From contig NZ_BLLG01000004.1 in assembly GCF_011766325.1 (NCBI RefSeq), positions 1 through 64,000 of the forward strand: a stretch of 64,000 bases of DNA. The letters are read 5' to 3'. Shown here piece after piece: positions 20,797-28,634 of the stretch (positions are counted from its first letter, which is position 1; each line of letters starts with the position of its first letter). This stretch comes from Streptomyces pacificus (lineage in GTDB: Bacteria; Actinomycetota; Actinomycetes; Streptomycetales; Streptomycetaceae). The translations under genes were made by a program, and so were the position numbers. The notes under the pieces were generated by a model that was given only the letters and a program-made list of their open reading frames with translations, did not search any database and was not told the DNA's origin.

Positions 20797-21351
20797 TTGA
20801 AGAAGTACCCCGCCCCACGCATGGCTGGCTCCGGGCGCGCCTGTGCCGCCTTGGCCGTTGCGGCGCTTGCCGCGCTGACCGGATGCTCCGAGGAGCCTCA
20901 GCAGGCGCGGAAGTACTCAGTCCCTGCTTCGCTGTGCGGCATCGCAGTGCAGCCCAGCTCCTTGGCCCCGTTCCTTCCAGGCGGCTCCTCTCTTTCCACA
21001 GCCGAGGCATCCCCAGTGAAGGGGACCGAGCGGTGTGAGGTCCGCGTCGACGGGAAGCCTGCTCTGACGGCCAGTCAGGATTGGCGGGAGAAGAACGCGC
21101 GGATCACCGCAGTGGCACTCGACACCAAACACATCGACATGGCCGAGTACGAGACGACCGGCAGCTATCTCTACGAAGCCGGAGGCGCGGTGGCAAGGGT
21201 CGACCCGTGCCGTAACCCCACGTTCACAGGGGACATGTTCGCAATCATCGAGGTGCGTTCGCCCGGCCTTGGCAGCACAGCCGCGATGAAACAGCTGATC
21301 ACGGAGTACACCGACTCGGTAAGGCAATCCGAGGCGTGCTCAAGCGGGTGA
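20797..21351 (+). CDS. Lipoprotein, unknown function (possible immunity or anchor for the cargo)
   Basis: A 184-residue lipoprotein starting with TTG at 20797 (CGAGG seven bases upstream). The signal sequence has a hydrophobic core and the lipobox LTGC with C30 as lipidated residue. The mature part has three further cysteines (CGIAVQP, TERCEVRVDG, DPCRNPTFTG) and a C-terminal one (SEACSSG), so disulfides are possible. It lies 75 nt after the 771-residue gene on the same strand. Actinobacterial polymorphic-toxin loci often end with such a lipoprotein, but nothing in the sequence proves immunity. Confidence 0.7.
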   Translation: MKKYPAPRMAGSGRACAALAVAALAALTGCSEEPQQARKYSVPASLCGIAVQPSSLAPFLPGGSSLSTAEASPVKGTERCEVRVDGKPALTASQDWREKNARITAVALDTKHIDMAEYETTGSYLYEAGGAVARVDPCRNPTFTGDMFAIIEVRSPGLGSTAAMKQLITEYTDSVRQSEACSSG

Positions 21352-21565
21352 ACCCGCAGACCCGCAGATCCGCTTCCCACCATCACCCACCGCCGACCCT
21401 GCACACCTCCTTCGCGGCCGTAGGCTTGGAGCTCTACCTGCCACCCCTTGGCGGTAAGTTCGGTCGCTACCCGGGGGCTGGCCTGCCGCGACTGTTGACC
21501 GCCGGGCCTCGAACAAAGGCCCTGGCCGTGGCCTGCTCTCTCGGATTGCCCTTATGGGCATGCGA

Positions 21566-21571
21566 TAGGTT
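21566..21571 (+). promoter_or_regulatory. -10 box for a probable leaderless GNAT mRNA
   Basis: TAGGTT ends seven bases before the ATG at 21578, and no ribosome-binding site precedes that ATG. In Streptomyces this geometry usually means transcription starts at the ATG itself. There is no clear -35. Confidence 0.5.
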
Positions 21572-21577
21572 GCCGCC

Positions 21578-22126
21578 ATGACCGAGCTCGGAACCGTCGT
21601 CTGGCCACCTGCCCCAATACGGACCGAACGGCTTGTACTCCGTCAGTCCGAGGCCCGGGACCGCGCGGCGTTCATCGAACTGTTCGCCCTGCCGGAGGTA
21701 CGCACCTATCTCGGTGGCCCGCGACCCCGTGACGAGCTCGAACGCGCGGTGCCCGAACTGCCGGGCCGACGCCCCGGCCTTTTCGTGGTCGATCTCGACG
21801 GAGCGATGATCGGCACGATCACGCTCGATCGGCGCGACGCGGAGCGCCCGGGGCACGTCCGTCCCGACGCCGGGGAGACCGAGCTCGGCTATATGTTCCT
21901 GCCGGAGGCGTGGGGACGCGGGTATGCCGCCGAGGCGTGTGCGGCGGCGCTCGGCTGGTTCGCAGACGGGCTTCCCGGCGAGCCGGTGGTGCTTTGCACC
22001 CAGACCGCCAACGACCGTTCGATGCGCCTTGCGGCGAAGCTGGGGTTCACCGAGGTGCGACGGTTCGAGGAATGGGGCGCCGAGCAGTGGTTCGGCGTAT
22101 GGTCCCCCGTCACGGGGTCTGGTTGA
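21578..22126 (+). CDS. GNAT family N-acetyltransferase (RimJ/RimL type)
   Basis: A 182-residue acetyl-CoA-dependent transferase. The N-terminus shows the RimJ-like pattern IRTERLVLRQSEARDRAAF. The acetyl-CoA motif appears as LGYMFLPEAWGRGYAAEA, and TANDRSMRLAAKLGF completes the fold. The substrate is unknown. It lies between the cargo cassette and the convergent esxA gene and has its own promoter-like box, so it is likely an independent unit rather than part of the ESX machinery. Confidence 0.85.
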   Translation: MTELGTVVWPPAPIRTERLVLRQSEARDRAAFIELFALPEVRTYLGGPRPRDELERAVPELPGRRPGLFVVDLDGAMIGTITLDRRDAERPGHVRPDAGETELGYMFLPEAWGRGYAAEACAAALGWFADGLPGEPVVLCTQTANDRSMRLAAKLGFTEVRRFEEWGAEQWFGVWSPVTGSG

Positions 22127-22330
22127 CCTCGGACCGGGCAGCCTCGACTTCGGGACGGGCACCCCGGCGCTGCTGGTACTCGATGCGGTACCGGATGGAT
22201 GCACAGCAGACCGGCAATCGTGGTCGTCCATGAGCTGAGTACGGATGCCCGGACGTCGGGGGTTGACAATGATCACGTTCCCGGTCTGACCGGTGATCGC
22301 GCTTCGAGCGGGTCCCTTTCCCCGAAACAC

Positions 22331-22375
22331 CGGATCAGGGGTGGGCGCCCCTCGCGCGTGCCCACCCCTGATCCG
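22331..22375. terminator. Bidirectional hairpin terminator between GNAT gene and esxA
   Basis: A perfect 16-bp inverted repeat (CGGATCAGGGGTGGGC, 22331-22346, with 22360-22375) and 13-nt loop, between convergent stops. It is among the strongest hairpins in the window. Confidence 0.8.
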
Positions 22376-22407
22376 TGTGCTGAAGTCACCGGCCTCGGCC
22401 GGGCCTG

Positions 22408-22710
22408 TCAGGCGAAGTAGCCGGCGGCCTTCTTGTCGCCGCCCAGGTAGTCACCGCCCGCGTTGGCCACGACCTGGCCGATCTGCATGAGTGCACGCTG
22501 GATGTCCGCGGCCTCCTTGTCCCACTTCACCTGCTCCTGGACGTAGGCGTTGTGGGCCTCGCCCTCCCAGCCCGCGGCCACGGTGGCCATGGCCGCCTTG
22601 ATCTCCCGCAGGTCCTCCTCGAGCTTCTTGGCCTGGTTGCCGAGCGTGGTCGCCGCCAGGTCAAGCCCGCCGTATTTGACGACGAGTTCGTCTCCCGAGT
22701 ACATGCCCAT
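22408..22710 (-). CDS. esxA: WXG100 family secreted protein EsxA
   Basis: A 100-residue ESAT-6-like substrate. Two helices are joined by the WXG turn (AGWEGEAHNAY at about residues 47-57). The C-terminal helix is followed by GGDYLGGDKKAAGYFA. Such proteins leave the cell through the ESX channel as heterodimers with EsxB; in S. coelicolor the EsxA/EsxB pair is needed for normal sporulation. The ATG at 22710 has a GAGGAACC site. It lies downstream of esxB on the minus strand, but with an unusually long 256-nt spacer. Which of the two is called A or B is by convention from context. Confidence 0.9.
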   Translation of the reverse strand: MGMYSGDELVVKYGGLDLAATTLGNQAKKLEEDLREIKAAMATVAAGWEGEAHNAYVQEQVKWDKEAADIQRALMQIGQVVANAGGDYLGGDKKAAGYFA

Positions 22711-22743
22711 GGTTCCTCATCTCGTGTGTGCTCGTGTGTGGTG

Positions 22744-22770
22744 GTGACTCGGCCTTGGCACCGGAGTCAC
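22744..22770 (-). promoter_or_regulatory. Inverted repeat in the esxB-esxA spacer
   Basis: GTGACTC (22744-22750) pairs with GAGTCAC (22764-22770), 13-nt loop, 34 nt upstream of the esxA start on the minus strand. It could be an attenuator-like hairpin or an operator for a separate esxA promoter. Confidence 0.35.
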
Positions 22771-22966
22771 TTGCGTCCAGCGTCCTCGTGCCGCGCCGGG
22801 CGGAGCCGGCCCGTCACGGAGGGAGCGGCGTGCGATGCGGTGCATCGCGGGGCACCGGGCCGACCGCGTCGTGGTCCTGCTCGCCGCGGTCCACTCGGTC
22901 GATTCGCCAACGCCGCGCGCCGGCGTACCGGCCGTGGCGACGGGGCGAGCGCCGCCTGACGCGGCA

Positions 22967-23314
22967 CTAGAGACCCGCGAGCCCCGACCTCGGGCCTGCG
23001 CCGCCACCGAGGTCGACGCTGACCGCCTGCACAGCGGCGCGGACGTCGTCCTCGGTGCTGTCCTTGATCCTCCGCGAGGTGCTCATGGCCTCGATGAACT
23101 TCGCGAGGATGTTGCCGAGACGCGCCATCGACGCGTTGATCTCCTGCTGCTTCGAGTTGAACGCCCCGGCGCCGATGCCCTTCCACTGGCCCTCGAGGCT
23201 GTCGATCGTGCCCTGGATCTGCTGCAACTGGCCCCTGATCGAGTCGAACTTCTCGGAGAGCTGCCTCTCGAGCTGGATGACTTGCTGGTCTGAAAGCCGC
23301 TGGCCCTGTGACAC
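22967..23314 (-). CDS. esxB: WXG100 family secreted protein EsxB
   Basis: A 115-residue CFP-10-like partner. The first helix (QRLSDQQVIQLERQLSEKF) leads to the WXG turn (GQWKGIGAGAF at about residue 44), then a long second helix and a flexible glycine-rich tail (GGGAGPRSGLAGL). The tail is where ESX export signals normally sit. The frame is open to 23332, but the GTG at 23314 (MSQGQRLSDQQ) has GAAGGGA eight bases upstream and fits the family. It lies between mycP and esxA on the minus strand. Confidence 0.9.
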   Translation of the reverse strand: MSQGQRLSDQQVIQLERQLSEKFDSIRGQLQQIQGTIDSLEGQWKGIGAGAFNSKQQEINASMARLGNILAKFIEAMSTSRRIKDSTEDDVRAAVQAVSVDLGGGAGPRSGLAGL

Positions 23315-23429
23315 AGTCGTTTCCCTTCTCAACTATTCGTATGACTGGCTGGTTCGCGCCTCACCAGGCAGCAGCAAGGCGAACCTCAAGGTGAGGTCTA
23401 CTGGACGGCCCGTGGCCCGGCCCGCTCGG

Positions 23430-24680
23430 TCAGGTGGTACGCCGCCGTCGGGCTACGGCGAAGGCCGCACCCGCGAACACCACGACGGCCGCGGCACCGC
23501 CGAGGATGAGCCCCGTCCGGCTGTCGTCCCCGGTGTTCCCGGTCGAGCCTGCGGCCACCGCGTCGGAGACGGGCTTCTCCTTCGGTGCCTGTGACGCGGC
23601 CGGGGAGGAAGGGGCCGCCGACTCCGCGGGTTCGCCGTCCGTCCTCTGGTTGGTCAAGGGGCTGATACCGGGATCTCCCGGCTCCCCGAGGCCACGGTTG
23701 ATGTGCGCGTTGGGGCGGACGATGCCGCGGCCGAGGTAGTTGCTGAGAGTGCCCTCCTCGGTGCCGTCGGGCCGGGACGCACTCTCGAACATGACCCGGA
23801 GGACCTGGTTCGCGGTCCAGTCGGGGTGAAGGGACCAGATCAGGGCGGCGGAGGCGGAGGCGATCGCGGACGACGAGCTGGTGCCGTGTGCGTCGCAGTA
23901 GCGCGTCAAGGTGGCGTCGCACCAGCCGGGAATGTCGTTGCCGGGAGCGGCGATGTCGACTAGTTCGCCGTGCTGGGAGTAGTCGCCTACCCGGCCGTTC
24001 CTGTCCGTTGCGGCCACGCCCACCACCTCGGGGTAGCTGGCGGGGTAGGTCGGTTTGTTTCCCCTCTTGGCGTCGTTGCCGACGGCGGCGAACATCAGCT
24101 TGCCCTTGCTCTCGGCGTATTTCACCGCTTCAATGGATTTCTGGGCCGGGAACTCGCTGCCTACCGACATGTTGATGATCTGCGCATCGCTGTCCGCCGC
24201 GGCTCGAATGGCGTCGGCCTCGTCATGGGCGTTCACCGGCTCACGGTTCTGCATGTCGGTGTCGGAAACCCGCAGAGTCAGGATCTTCGCTCCGGGAGCG
24301 AGGCCCTTCACGCTACCGCCCTCACCCGAACCGGCGATGAGTTCGGCCATCGTCGTGCCGTGGCCGGTGTAGTCGTCCGTGGACTCACCTTTCGCTTCCG
24401 CCGCGTCAAGGCCCTTCAGAACCTTGCCCTTCAGGGCAGGAGTCGCAGGGTTCACCCCGGTGTCGATGACAGCAACGGTGATGCCCTCGCCGGTGGTCTT
24501 CCTCCAGATCTCCTCGGCGTGCATCGCATTCAGGTACCACTGCCTGGAGCGCACGTCCGACGCGGCAGCGGCCGGGGCGGTACCGACCAGGGCGGCGGCA
24601 CACGTTCCGGTCAATGCCATCGTGAACGCGACCGCCCGCCCGGAGACGCGGTCCCACATTCGGCTCGTTCCTGCTGTCAT
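23430..24680 (-). CDS. mycP: Type VII secretion-associated serine protease mycosin (first copy)
   Basis: A 416-residue subtilisin-type protease of the ESX system. It has a signal peptide ending near APAAAA and the S8 triad Asp (VAVIDTGVN), His (GHGTTMAEL) and Ser (GTSSSSAIAS). A proline/serine-rich linker and a C-terminal membrane helix (LILGGAAAVVVFAGAAFAVA) end in RRRRTT. The catalytic domain thus faces outside. It lies 19 nt after the 596-residue ESX protein gene and 115 nt before esxB. A second, divergent copy is at 27266-28615. Confidence 0.93.
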   Translation of the reverse strand: MTAGTSRMWDRVSGRAVAFTMALTGTCAAALVGTAPAAAASDVRSRQWYLNAMHAEEIWRKTTGEGITVAVIDTGVNPATPALKGKVLKGLDAAEAKGESTDDYTGHGTTMAELIAGSGEGGSVKGLAPGAKILTLRVSDTDMQNREPVNAHDEADAIRAAADSDAQIINMSVGSEFPAQKSIEAVKYAESKGKLMFAAVGNDAKRGNKPTYPASYPEVVGVAATDRNGRVGDYSQHGELVDIAAPGNDIPGWCDATLTRYCDAHGTSSSSAIASASAALIWSLHPDWTANQVLRVMFESASRPDGTEEGTLSNYLGRGIVRPNAHINRGLGEPGDPGISPLTNQRTDGEPAESAAPSSPAASQAPKEKPVSDAVAAGSTGNTGDDSRTGLILGGAAAVVVFAGAAFAVARRRRTT

Positions 24681-24699
24681 CCCGACTTCCTGACCTTCC

Positions 24700-26490
24700 C
24701 TATGCCTGGTCGATCACCGGCGGCACGGCACCGCGTCGCTGCGTTTTCCAGGTCTCTTCGTCCTCAGTCAGATAGTCAGGACGCGGGGTTCCTCCACGTC
24801 TCCGTTTCTGGTTGCCGGACTGCTGTCGACCCTGTCCGGCCCCCGAAACACTCCCGGCGGCCGACTGCGCGCCTTGGCGACCACCGCGTGGCGTACCACC
24901 AGCGAGTCCATTGGCACTCGCCGCGCCCTTCGCGCCGACCCGTTGGGCGGTCCTGTCCGCATGTGCGCCGATGACGCCGGACTGGTTCGGCTTCGGGACG
25001 GCACTGCGCCCCTGGGCGGGAGTTTCGGTACCGACGACGGTGCCCTTCGGCATACGCGAACCGGCACTGCCCGAGACCGGTCGTTGCGGAGTTCCTCCGA
25101 CGATGCCGCTCGAGTGGCCGGTGCGCCCGCCTGCCGACGGCGACTGGCCCGCAGGGCCGAAGGCGGACTGTCCTGCGGCACCCGGCCGGCCGACGACAGG
25201 GCCCTGCCCGGACGCGCCGGCAGCTGCCTGCCCGGCGGCACCGCCCGCTCCGAACGAGCCCGAAGGGCGACCGGGCATACCCTGCGTGCCCGGAGCGGCA
25301 GGGCTTCCGAAGCCGCCCGCGCCGCCGCCTGCTCCGGCGCGTCCCGCTGCCGGGACACCGCCGCCACTCACACCGGGGCGGCCGACCGCGTTGGCGCCCG
25401 AACCACCCCCTGGCGGTGGGACACCGGGCGTACTGGCTCGGGAGGACACTCCCCGAACGGCATTACCGCCGAAGGCGGGCGGAACCGGCGGGAGTGATCC
25501 GCCGGGGTTTCCCGCCCCCGAGGCGACCGTGAGTGGCGTTCCGCCCGACGCCGCGGCAGGTGCAGGAGGCGTGGCGACACTGTCGATCGCCATCGACGTG
25601 CCGGGATTCAACGACGTACTTCGCTCCATCACCGGGCTGCGCTCCACCGCCTGCGGCGAAGCTCCGCGCGCCCCGGGCCACGCCCCCTCACCCTCACCCG
25701 TGTCACTCCGAGCAGCCTGCTGCTGCCCCTTGCCACCGAGGGAGCCATCGCCGGCATCGCCCCCGGCGGAAGGGCTTTCCCCCCGGTGTCCCCCTTTCGG
25801 CCGCGGCACGTCCGTGCCCAACGCCCCCGGAAACGCCGGCGGCTGCTGAGCGGCCAGGGACTCCTCCGACACCGCGTAGAAGGACGCGAGGCGGTTCATC
25901 TGGTTGATGGCCTCCTGGCGGTTCCGCTCGACCCTGAGGGCCTCCTGGTACTCCGGGTCGTTCTCCTTGTCCGGCGTCAGCGCGAAGTCCTCGACCGTCT
26001 TCGCCACCGGGCGGTTGTCGCGCTCCCGCGGCATGGAGTTCCTGACCGAGGCCAGGCCCGTGCCCGCGACCGTCATCTGGGTGCCTGCGGCGTTGGCGAA
26101 GGTCGCCAGTGCATAGGCGTGTTTGGCCAGGGCGTCTCCGAAGCGCCGGAACTCGGTGGCCGCCTCGCCCTTCCACTCGACCCTGCCGACGTAGTCCGAG
26201 AGCTCGCCCGCGGCCTCGTTGAGCGCGCTCTTCGCTCGGACGAGGGCCTCACCGGCGCGCTCCAGATCGGCGGGATTGGAGTTCTCGACGAGGTCGAGCA
26301 TCTCGTTGAGCTGCCTGGACTCGAAGTCCGTCCTGCCGAAGAACCCGCCCGGGACACTGCCGAAACCGATGTCGTCCATCGTCGCGGCGAAGCGCTCGAC
26401 GGCGTCCGTCGCGCCGAACCGCGTACGGATCTGCGCGGCGTCTGCCGACTGCTGCTGTTGCGGGGTCAGCGGCTGCTCGTTCTCACTCAT
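24700..26490 (-). CDS. ESX-associated protein: WXG-type helical N-terminus with long Gly/Pro/Ala-rich tail
   Basis: A 596-residue protein. Residues about 20-210 are helical and contain a WxG turn (RVEWKGEAATEFRRFGDALA) near residue 110. From about 230 to 580 the chain is low-complexity Gly, Pro, Ala and Ser, ending in a basic patch (NQKRRRGG) and a conserved-looking end (PDYLTEDEETWKTQRRG). The build recalls PPE/EspB-like substrates of mycobacterial ESX systems and the proteins annotated as WXG100-type secretion targets in Streptomyces. It starts 6 nt after the gene at 26497 stops and precedes mycP. Secretion is likely but inferred. Confidence 0.75.
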   Translation of the reverse strand: MSENEQPLTPQQQQSADAAQIRTRFGATDAVERFAATMDDIGFGSVPGGFFGRTDFESRQLNEMLDLVENSNPADLERAGEALVRAKSALNEAAGELSDYVGRVEWKGEAATEFRRFGDALAKHAYALATFANAAGTQMTVAGTGLASVRNSMPRERDNRPVAKTVEDFALTPDKENDPEYQEALRVERNRQEAINQMNRLASFYAVSEESLAAQQPPAFPGALGTDVPRPKGGHRGESPSAGGDAGDGSLGGKGQQQAARSDTGEGEGAWPGARGASPQAVERSPVMERSTSLNPGTSMAIDSVATPPAPAAASGGTPLTVASGAGNPGGSLPPVPPAFGGNAVRGVSSRASTPGVPPPGGGSGANAVGRPGVSGGGVPAAGRAGAGGGAGGFGSPAAPGTQGMPGRPSGSFGAGGAAGQAAAGASGQGPVVGRPGAAGQSAFGPAGQSPSAGGRTGHSSGIVGGTPQRPVSGSAGSRMPKGTVVGTETPAQGRSAVPKPNQSGVIGAHADRTAQRVGAKGAASANGLAGGTPRGGRQGAQSAAGSVSGAGQGRQQSGNQKRRRGGTPRPDYLTEDEETWKTQRRGAVPPVIDQA

Positions 26491-26496
26491 CGGCGA

Positions 26497-26994
26497 TCAC
26501 CCCAGGTCCCCGTCACCGGACTGCGTGCTGTCGTTTCGCGGCCTGCCGGTCTGGCCGGCCGCGTCGTCCTGCCTGTGCTGTGCGGTACGGCGCTCCTGTG
26601 CCTGCTGTTCCCGCTGAACACGTGCCTGGATCGCGTGGAATCGCTGCCGCAGGTCGTCCTCCAGGTTGTCGAACCCGACCTCCGCTCCCCGGACGGCGAT
26701 GCTCAGCATCTCGATCTGATCACCGAGCGACCTGGAGAGCTTGACGATTTCCGCATGGACCCGGTTGTACTGCGCGTAGAGCCCGTCGGCCTCGAGGAAG
26801 CCCCCTCCGGGTGCGCTGAAGGAGTTGCGGGGGACCGTCTGGGTGGCCAGCCTGGACCTGCCGGCATGGCCCTCCTCGAGTTCAGCGAGGAGCGCGTTCA
26901 CACGCTCCTGGAATCGCCTCAGTGCGCCGGCGCCGCGTTCGAGGTCGCCCGAGCCCCTCGCACCGCCGCCCCCGCCACCGTCCGCTGGCAGCAT
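26497..26994 (-). CDS. Small helical ESX-locus protein, unknown function
   Basis: A 165-residue protein starting MLPADGGGGGGARGSG. A glycine-rich head is followed by two or three predicted amphipathic helices (ALRRFQERVNALLAELEEGH; LSRSLGDQIEMLSIAVRGAE; DLRQRFHAIQARVQREQQAQ), then a hydrophilic tail. No WXG turn. The stop is 6 nt from the start of the 596-residue WXG-type protein gene, which suggests the two form a secreted or chaperone pair. The hairpin-like build fits ESX accessory proteins; no family name can be given. Confidence 0.65.
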   Translation of the reverse strand: MLPADGGGGGGARGSGDLERGAGALRRFQERVNALLAELEEGHAGRSRLATQTVPRNSFSAPGGGFLEADGLYAQYNRVHAEIVKLSRSLGDQIEMLSIAVRGAEVGFDNLEDDLRQRFHAIQARVQREQQAQERRTAQHRQDDAAGQTGRPRNDSTQSGDGDLG

Positions 26995-27265
26995 TACGAC
27001 CGATCCTCCCCGTTTGCCGTCATCACAAGAAACTCACACCGCGCGGTCGTGGGTCGTGGTGACGCGTCGTCCCACCCGTCGTCCCACCCGTTGTTCGACT
27101 CGCCACCCGACTCGGCATTCGCTCATACGTACGGGTCACTGTAGTCACTGCCTCCGACAGGCCCAAGTGACTTACCCATCGGCCCACTTCACCCGCAACC
27201 ACGGGGGCGCCGTACGCATCAGGACCCTATGCGGCCGCACCGGGGTACCGCATCCGTAGAAGTAC

Positions 27266-28615
27266 TCAGACGCGGCCGGGCTCTCCGCCCGCCGGATCCC
27301 GCGCCCCCGCTCCCCGTTCCGGGCCGCCGGCCCGCCGCCGGGCGTCGCGGACCGTCACGGCACCGCCGGCGATCGCGGCGACCAGGACCGCGCCTCCCAC
27401 CACGACGTACGTCGCGAGCCGCGCGTTGCGTTCGTCCGCGGTCTCGCCCAGGTGGAGTTCGGCCGGGGTCGGAGCCTCGGCGCCGGACAGGCCCTCCCGG
27501 GCGACGGGCTCCGAGAGCGGCTCGTCGTCCTCGGTGAGGGCCCGGACCGGGTCGACGACACCCCAGCCCACCAAGCGGTCGTGGCCCGCGACGGAGCGTT
27601 CCGCGGTCTGCTGGATCTGGGCGACGATCTGCTCCTGCGTCCAGTCCTCGTGCTTGCTCCTGATGAGGGCCGCGACGGCGGCCGCATAGGGCGCGGAGAA
27701 ACTCGTCCCGCTGTCGGCGCAGTGGCCGCCCCCGGGGACCGTGGAGACGATGTCCACGCCGGGTGCCGCGACGCCGACGAAGTCGCCGGACTGGGAGAAC
27801 GCCGCCCGTTCGTTGTTGCGGTCCGACGAGGCGACGGCGAGGACGCCCTCGTAGGAGGCCGGGTAGGTCTTCTTGACGTTGCCGCCCATTCCGTCGTTGC
27901 CCGCCGAGGCGACGACCACGATCTCCTTTTCCAGTGCCCTGTCGATGGCCTGCTTCAGCAGGGGGGTGGGTTCCACCGCCCCGGCGGTGTCCTGGGAGAT
28001 GTTGATGACCCCGGCTCCCTCGGCCACCGCGTGGTCGACGGCCCGTGCGAGCGTCTCTGCGGTTCCGTGCCCCTCGGCGTCGTTCTGCTGGATGGGGATG
28101 ATCGTGGCCTCGGGGGCGAGTCCGACGAAGCCGGTGCCCTGGGCAGGGCGGGCGGCGATGATGCCGGCGACCCTGGTCCCGTGGCCGACGGTGTCGGTGG
28201 TGCCGTCCTCGCTGCCGCGCTCGACCTCGAAGCCGCCGGCGTCCTTCAGGTCGCGGTCGAGGAGGTTCCTGCCGCTCGCGATGTCGACCGCGGGACTGAG
28301 CTGCGGGTGCCTGACGTCGACACCGGTGTCGATGACGGCGACCCGGACGCCCTTTCCGGTGGACTGCTTCCACAGCTCGTCCAGCAGGACGCGCTGCAGC
28401 GCCCAGGGGCGGCCCTCGTACGTCTTGCCCGGGTAGGTGCACCGGTCGGCACCGTCCGCGGCGGCGGGTGCGGCCGGGACGACGACGACGAAGACGAAGG
28501 CGAAGGCGAATGCGAGGACGAAGACGAAGACGAAGGCGATGAAGGTCGGGAAGGCCAGGAGGGTGGGCGCTGCGGCGGCCGGGACTGCGGGGATGCGCCG
28601 GTACAGGTGCGTCAT
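27266..28615 (-). CDS. mycP: Type VII secretion-associated serine protease mycosin (second copy)
   Basis: A 449-residue S8 protease with triad Asp (VAVIDTGVD), His (TVGHGTRVAG) and Ser (DSGTSFSAPY) and oxyanion Asn (SAGNDGMGG). It ends in a membrane helix (YVVVGGAVLVAAIAGGAV) and a basic tail. The signal sequence is odd: its core is a run of alternating Phe with Val or Ala (IAFVFVFVLAFAFAFVFVVV), encoded by a GAAGAC/GAAGGC-type microsatellite on the plus strand. ATG at 28615 follows GGGGAG. It lies 19 nt after eccB, so eccB and this mycosin are likely coupled functionally. Confidence 0.92.
   Translation of the reverse strand: MTHLYRRIPAVPAAAAPTLLAFPTFIAFVFVFVLAFAFAFVFVVVVPAAPAAADGADRCTYPGKTYEGRPWALQRVLLDELWKQSTGKGVRVAVIDTGVDVRHPQLSPAVDIASGRNLLDRDLKDAGGFEVERGSEDGTTDTVGHGTRVAGIIAARPAQGTGFVGLAPEATIIPIQQNDAEGHGTAETLARAVDHAVAEGAGVINISQDTAGAVEPTPLLKQAIDRALEKEIVVVASAGNDGMGGNVKKTYPASYEGVLAVASSDRNNERAAFSQSGDFVGVAAPGVDIVSTVPGGGHCADSGTSFSAPYAAAVAALIRSKHEDWTQEQIVAQIQQTAERSVAGHDRLVGWGVVDPVRALTEDDEPLSEPVAREGLSGAEAPTPAELHLGETADERNARLATYVVVGGAVLVAAIAGGAVTVRDARRRAGGPERGAGARDPAGGEPGRV
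28477..28545. repeat. Hexanucleotide microsatellite inside the mycosin signal-peptide coding region
   Basis: About ten imperfect GACGAA/GGCGAA units (plus strand) in the 5' part of the mycosin gene. Translation on the minus strand gives the Phe-Val/Phe-Ala run of the signal peptide. Unit changes would alter hydrophobic-core length in steps of two residues without frameshift. Confidence 0.75.
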
Positions 28616-28634
28616 CTCAGGTCAACTCCCCGCC

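Noticed and set aside
27219..28442. Alternative minus-strand frame overlapping the second mycosin
   Set aside because: Arg/Gly-rich shift of the mycosin gene with no signal or motif.
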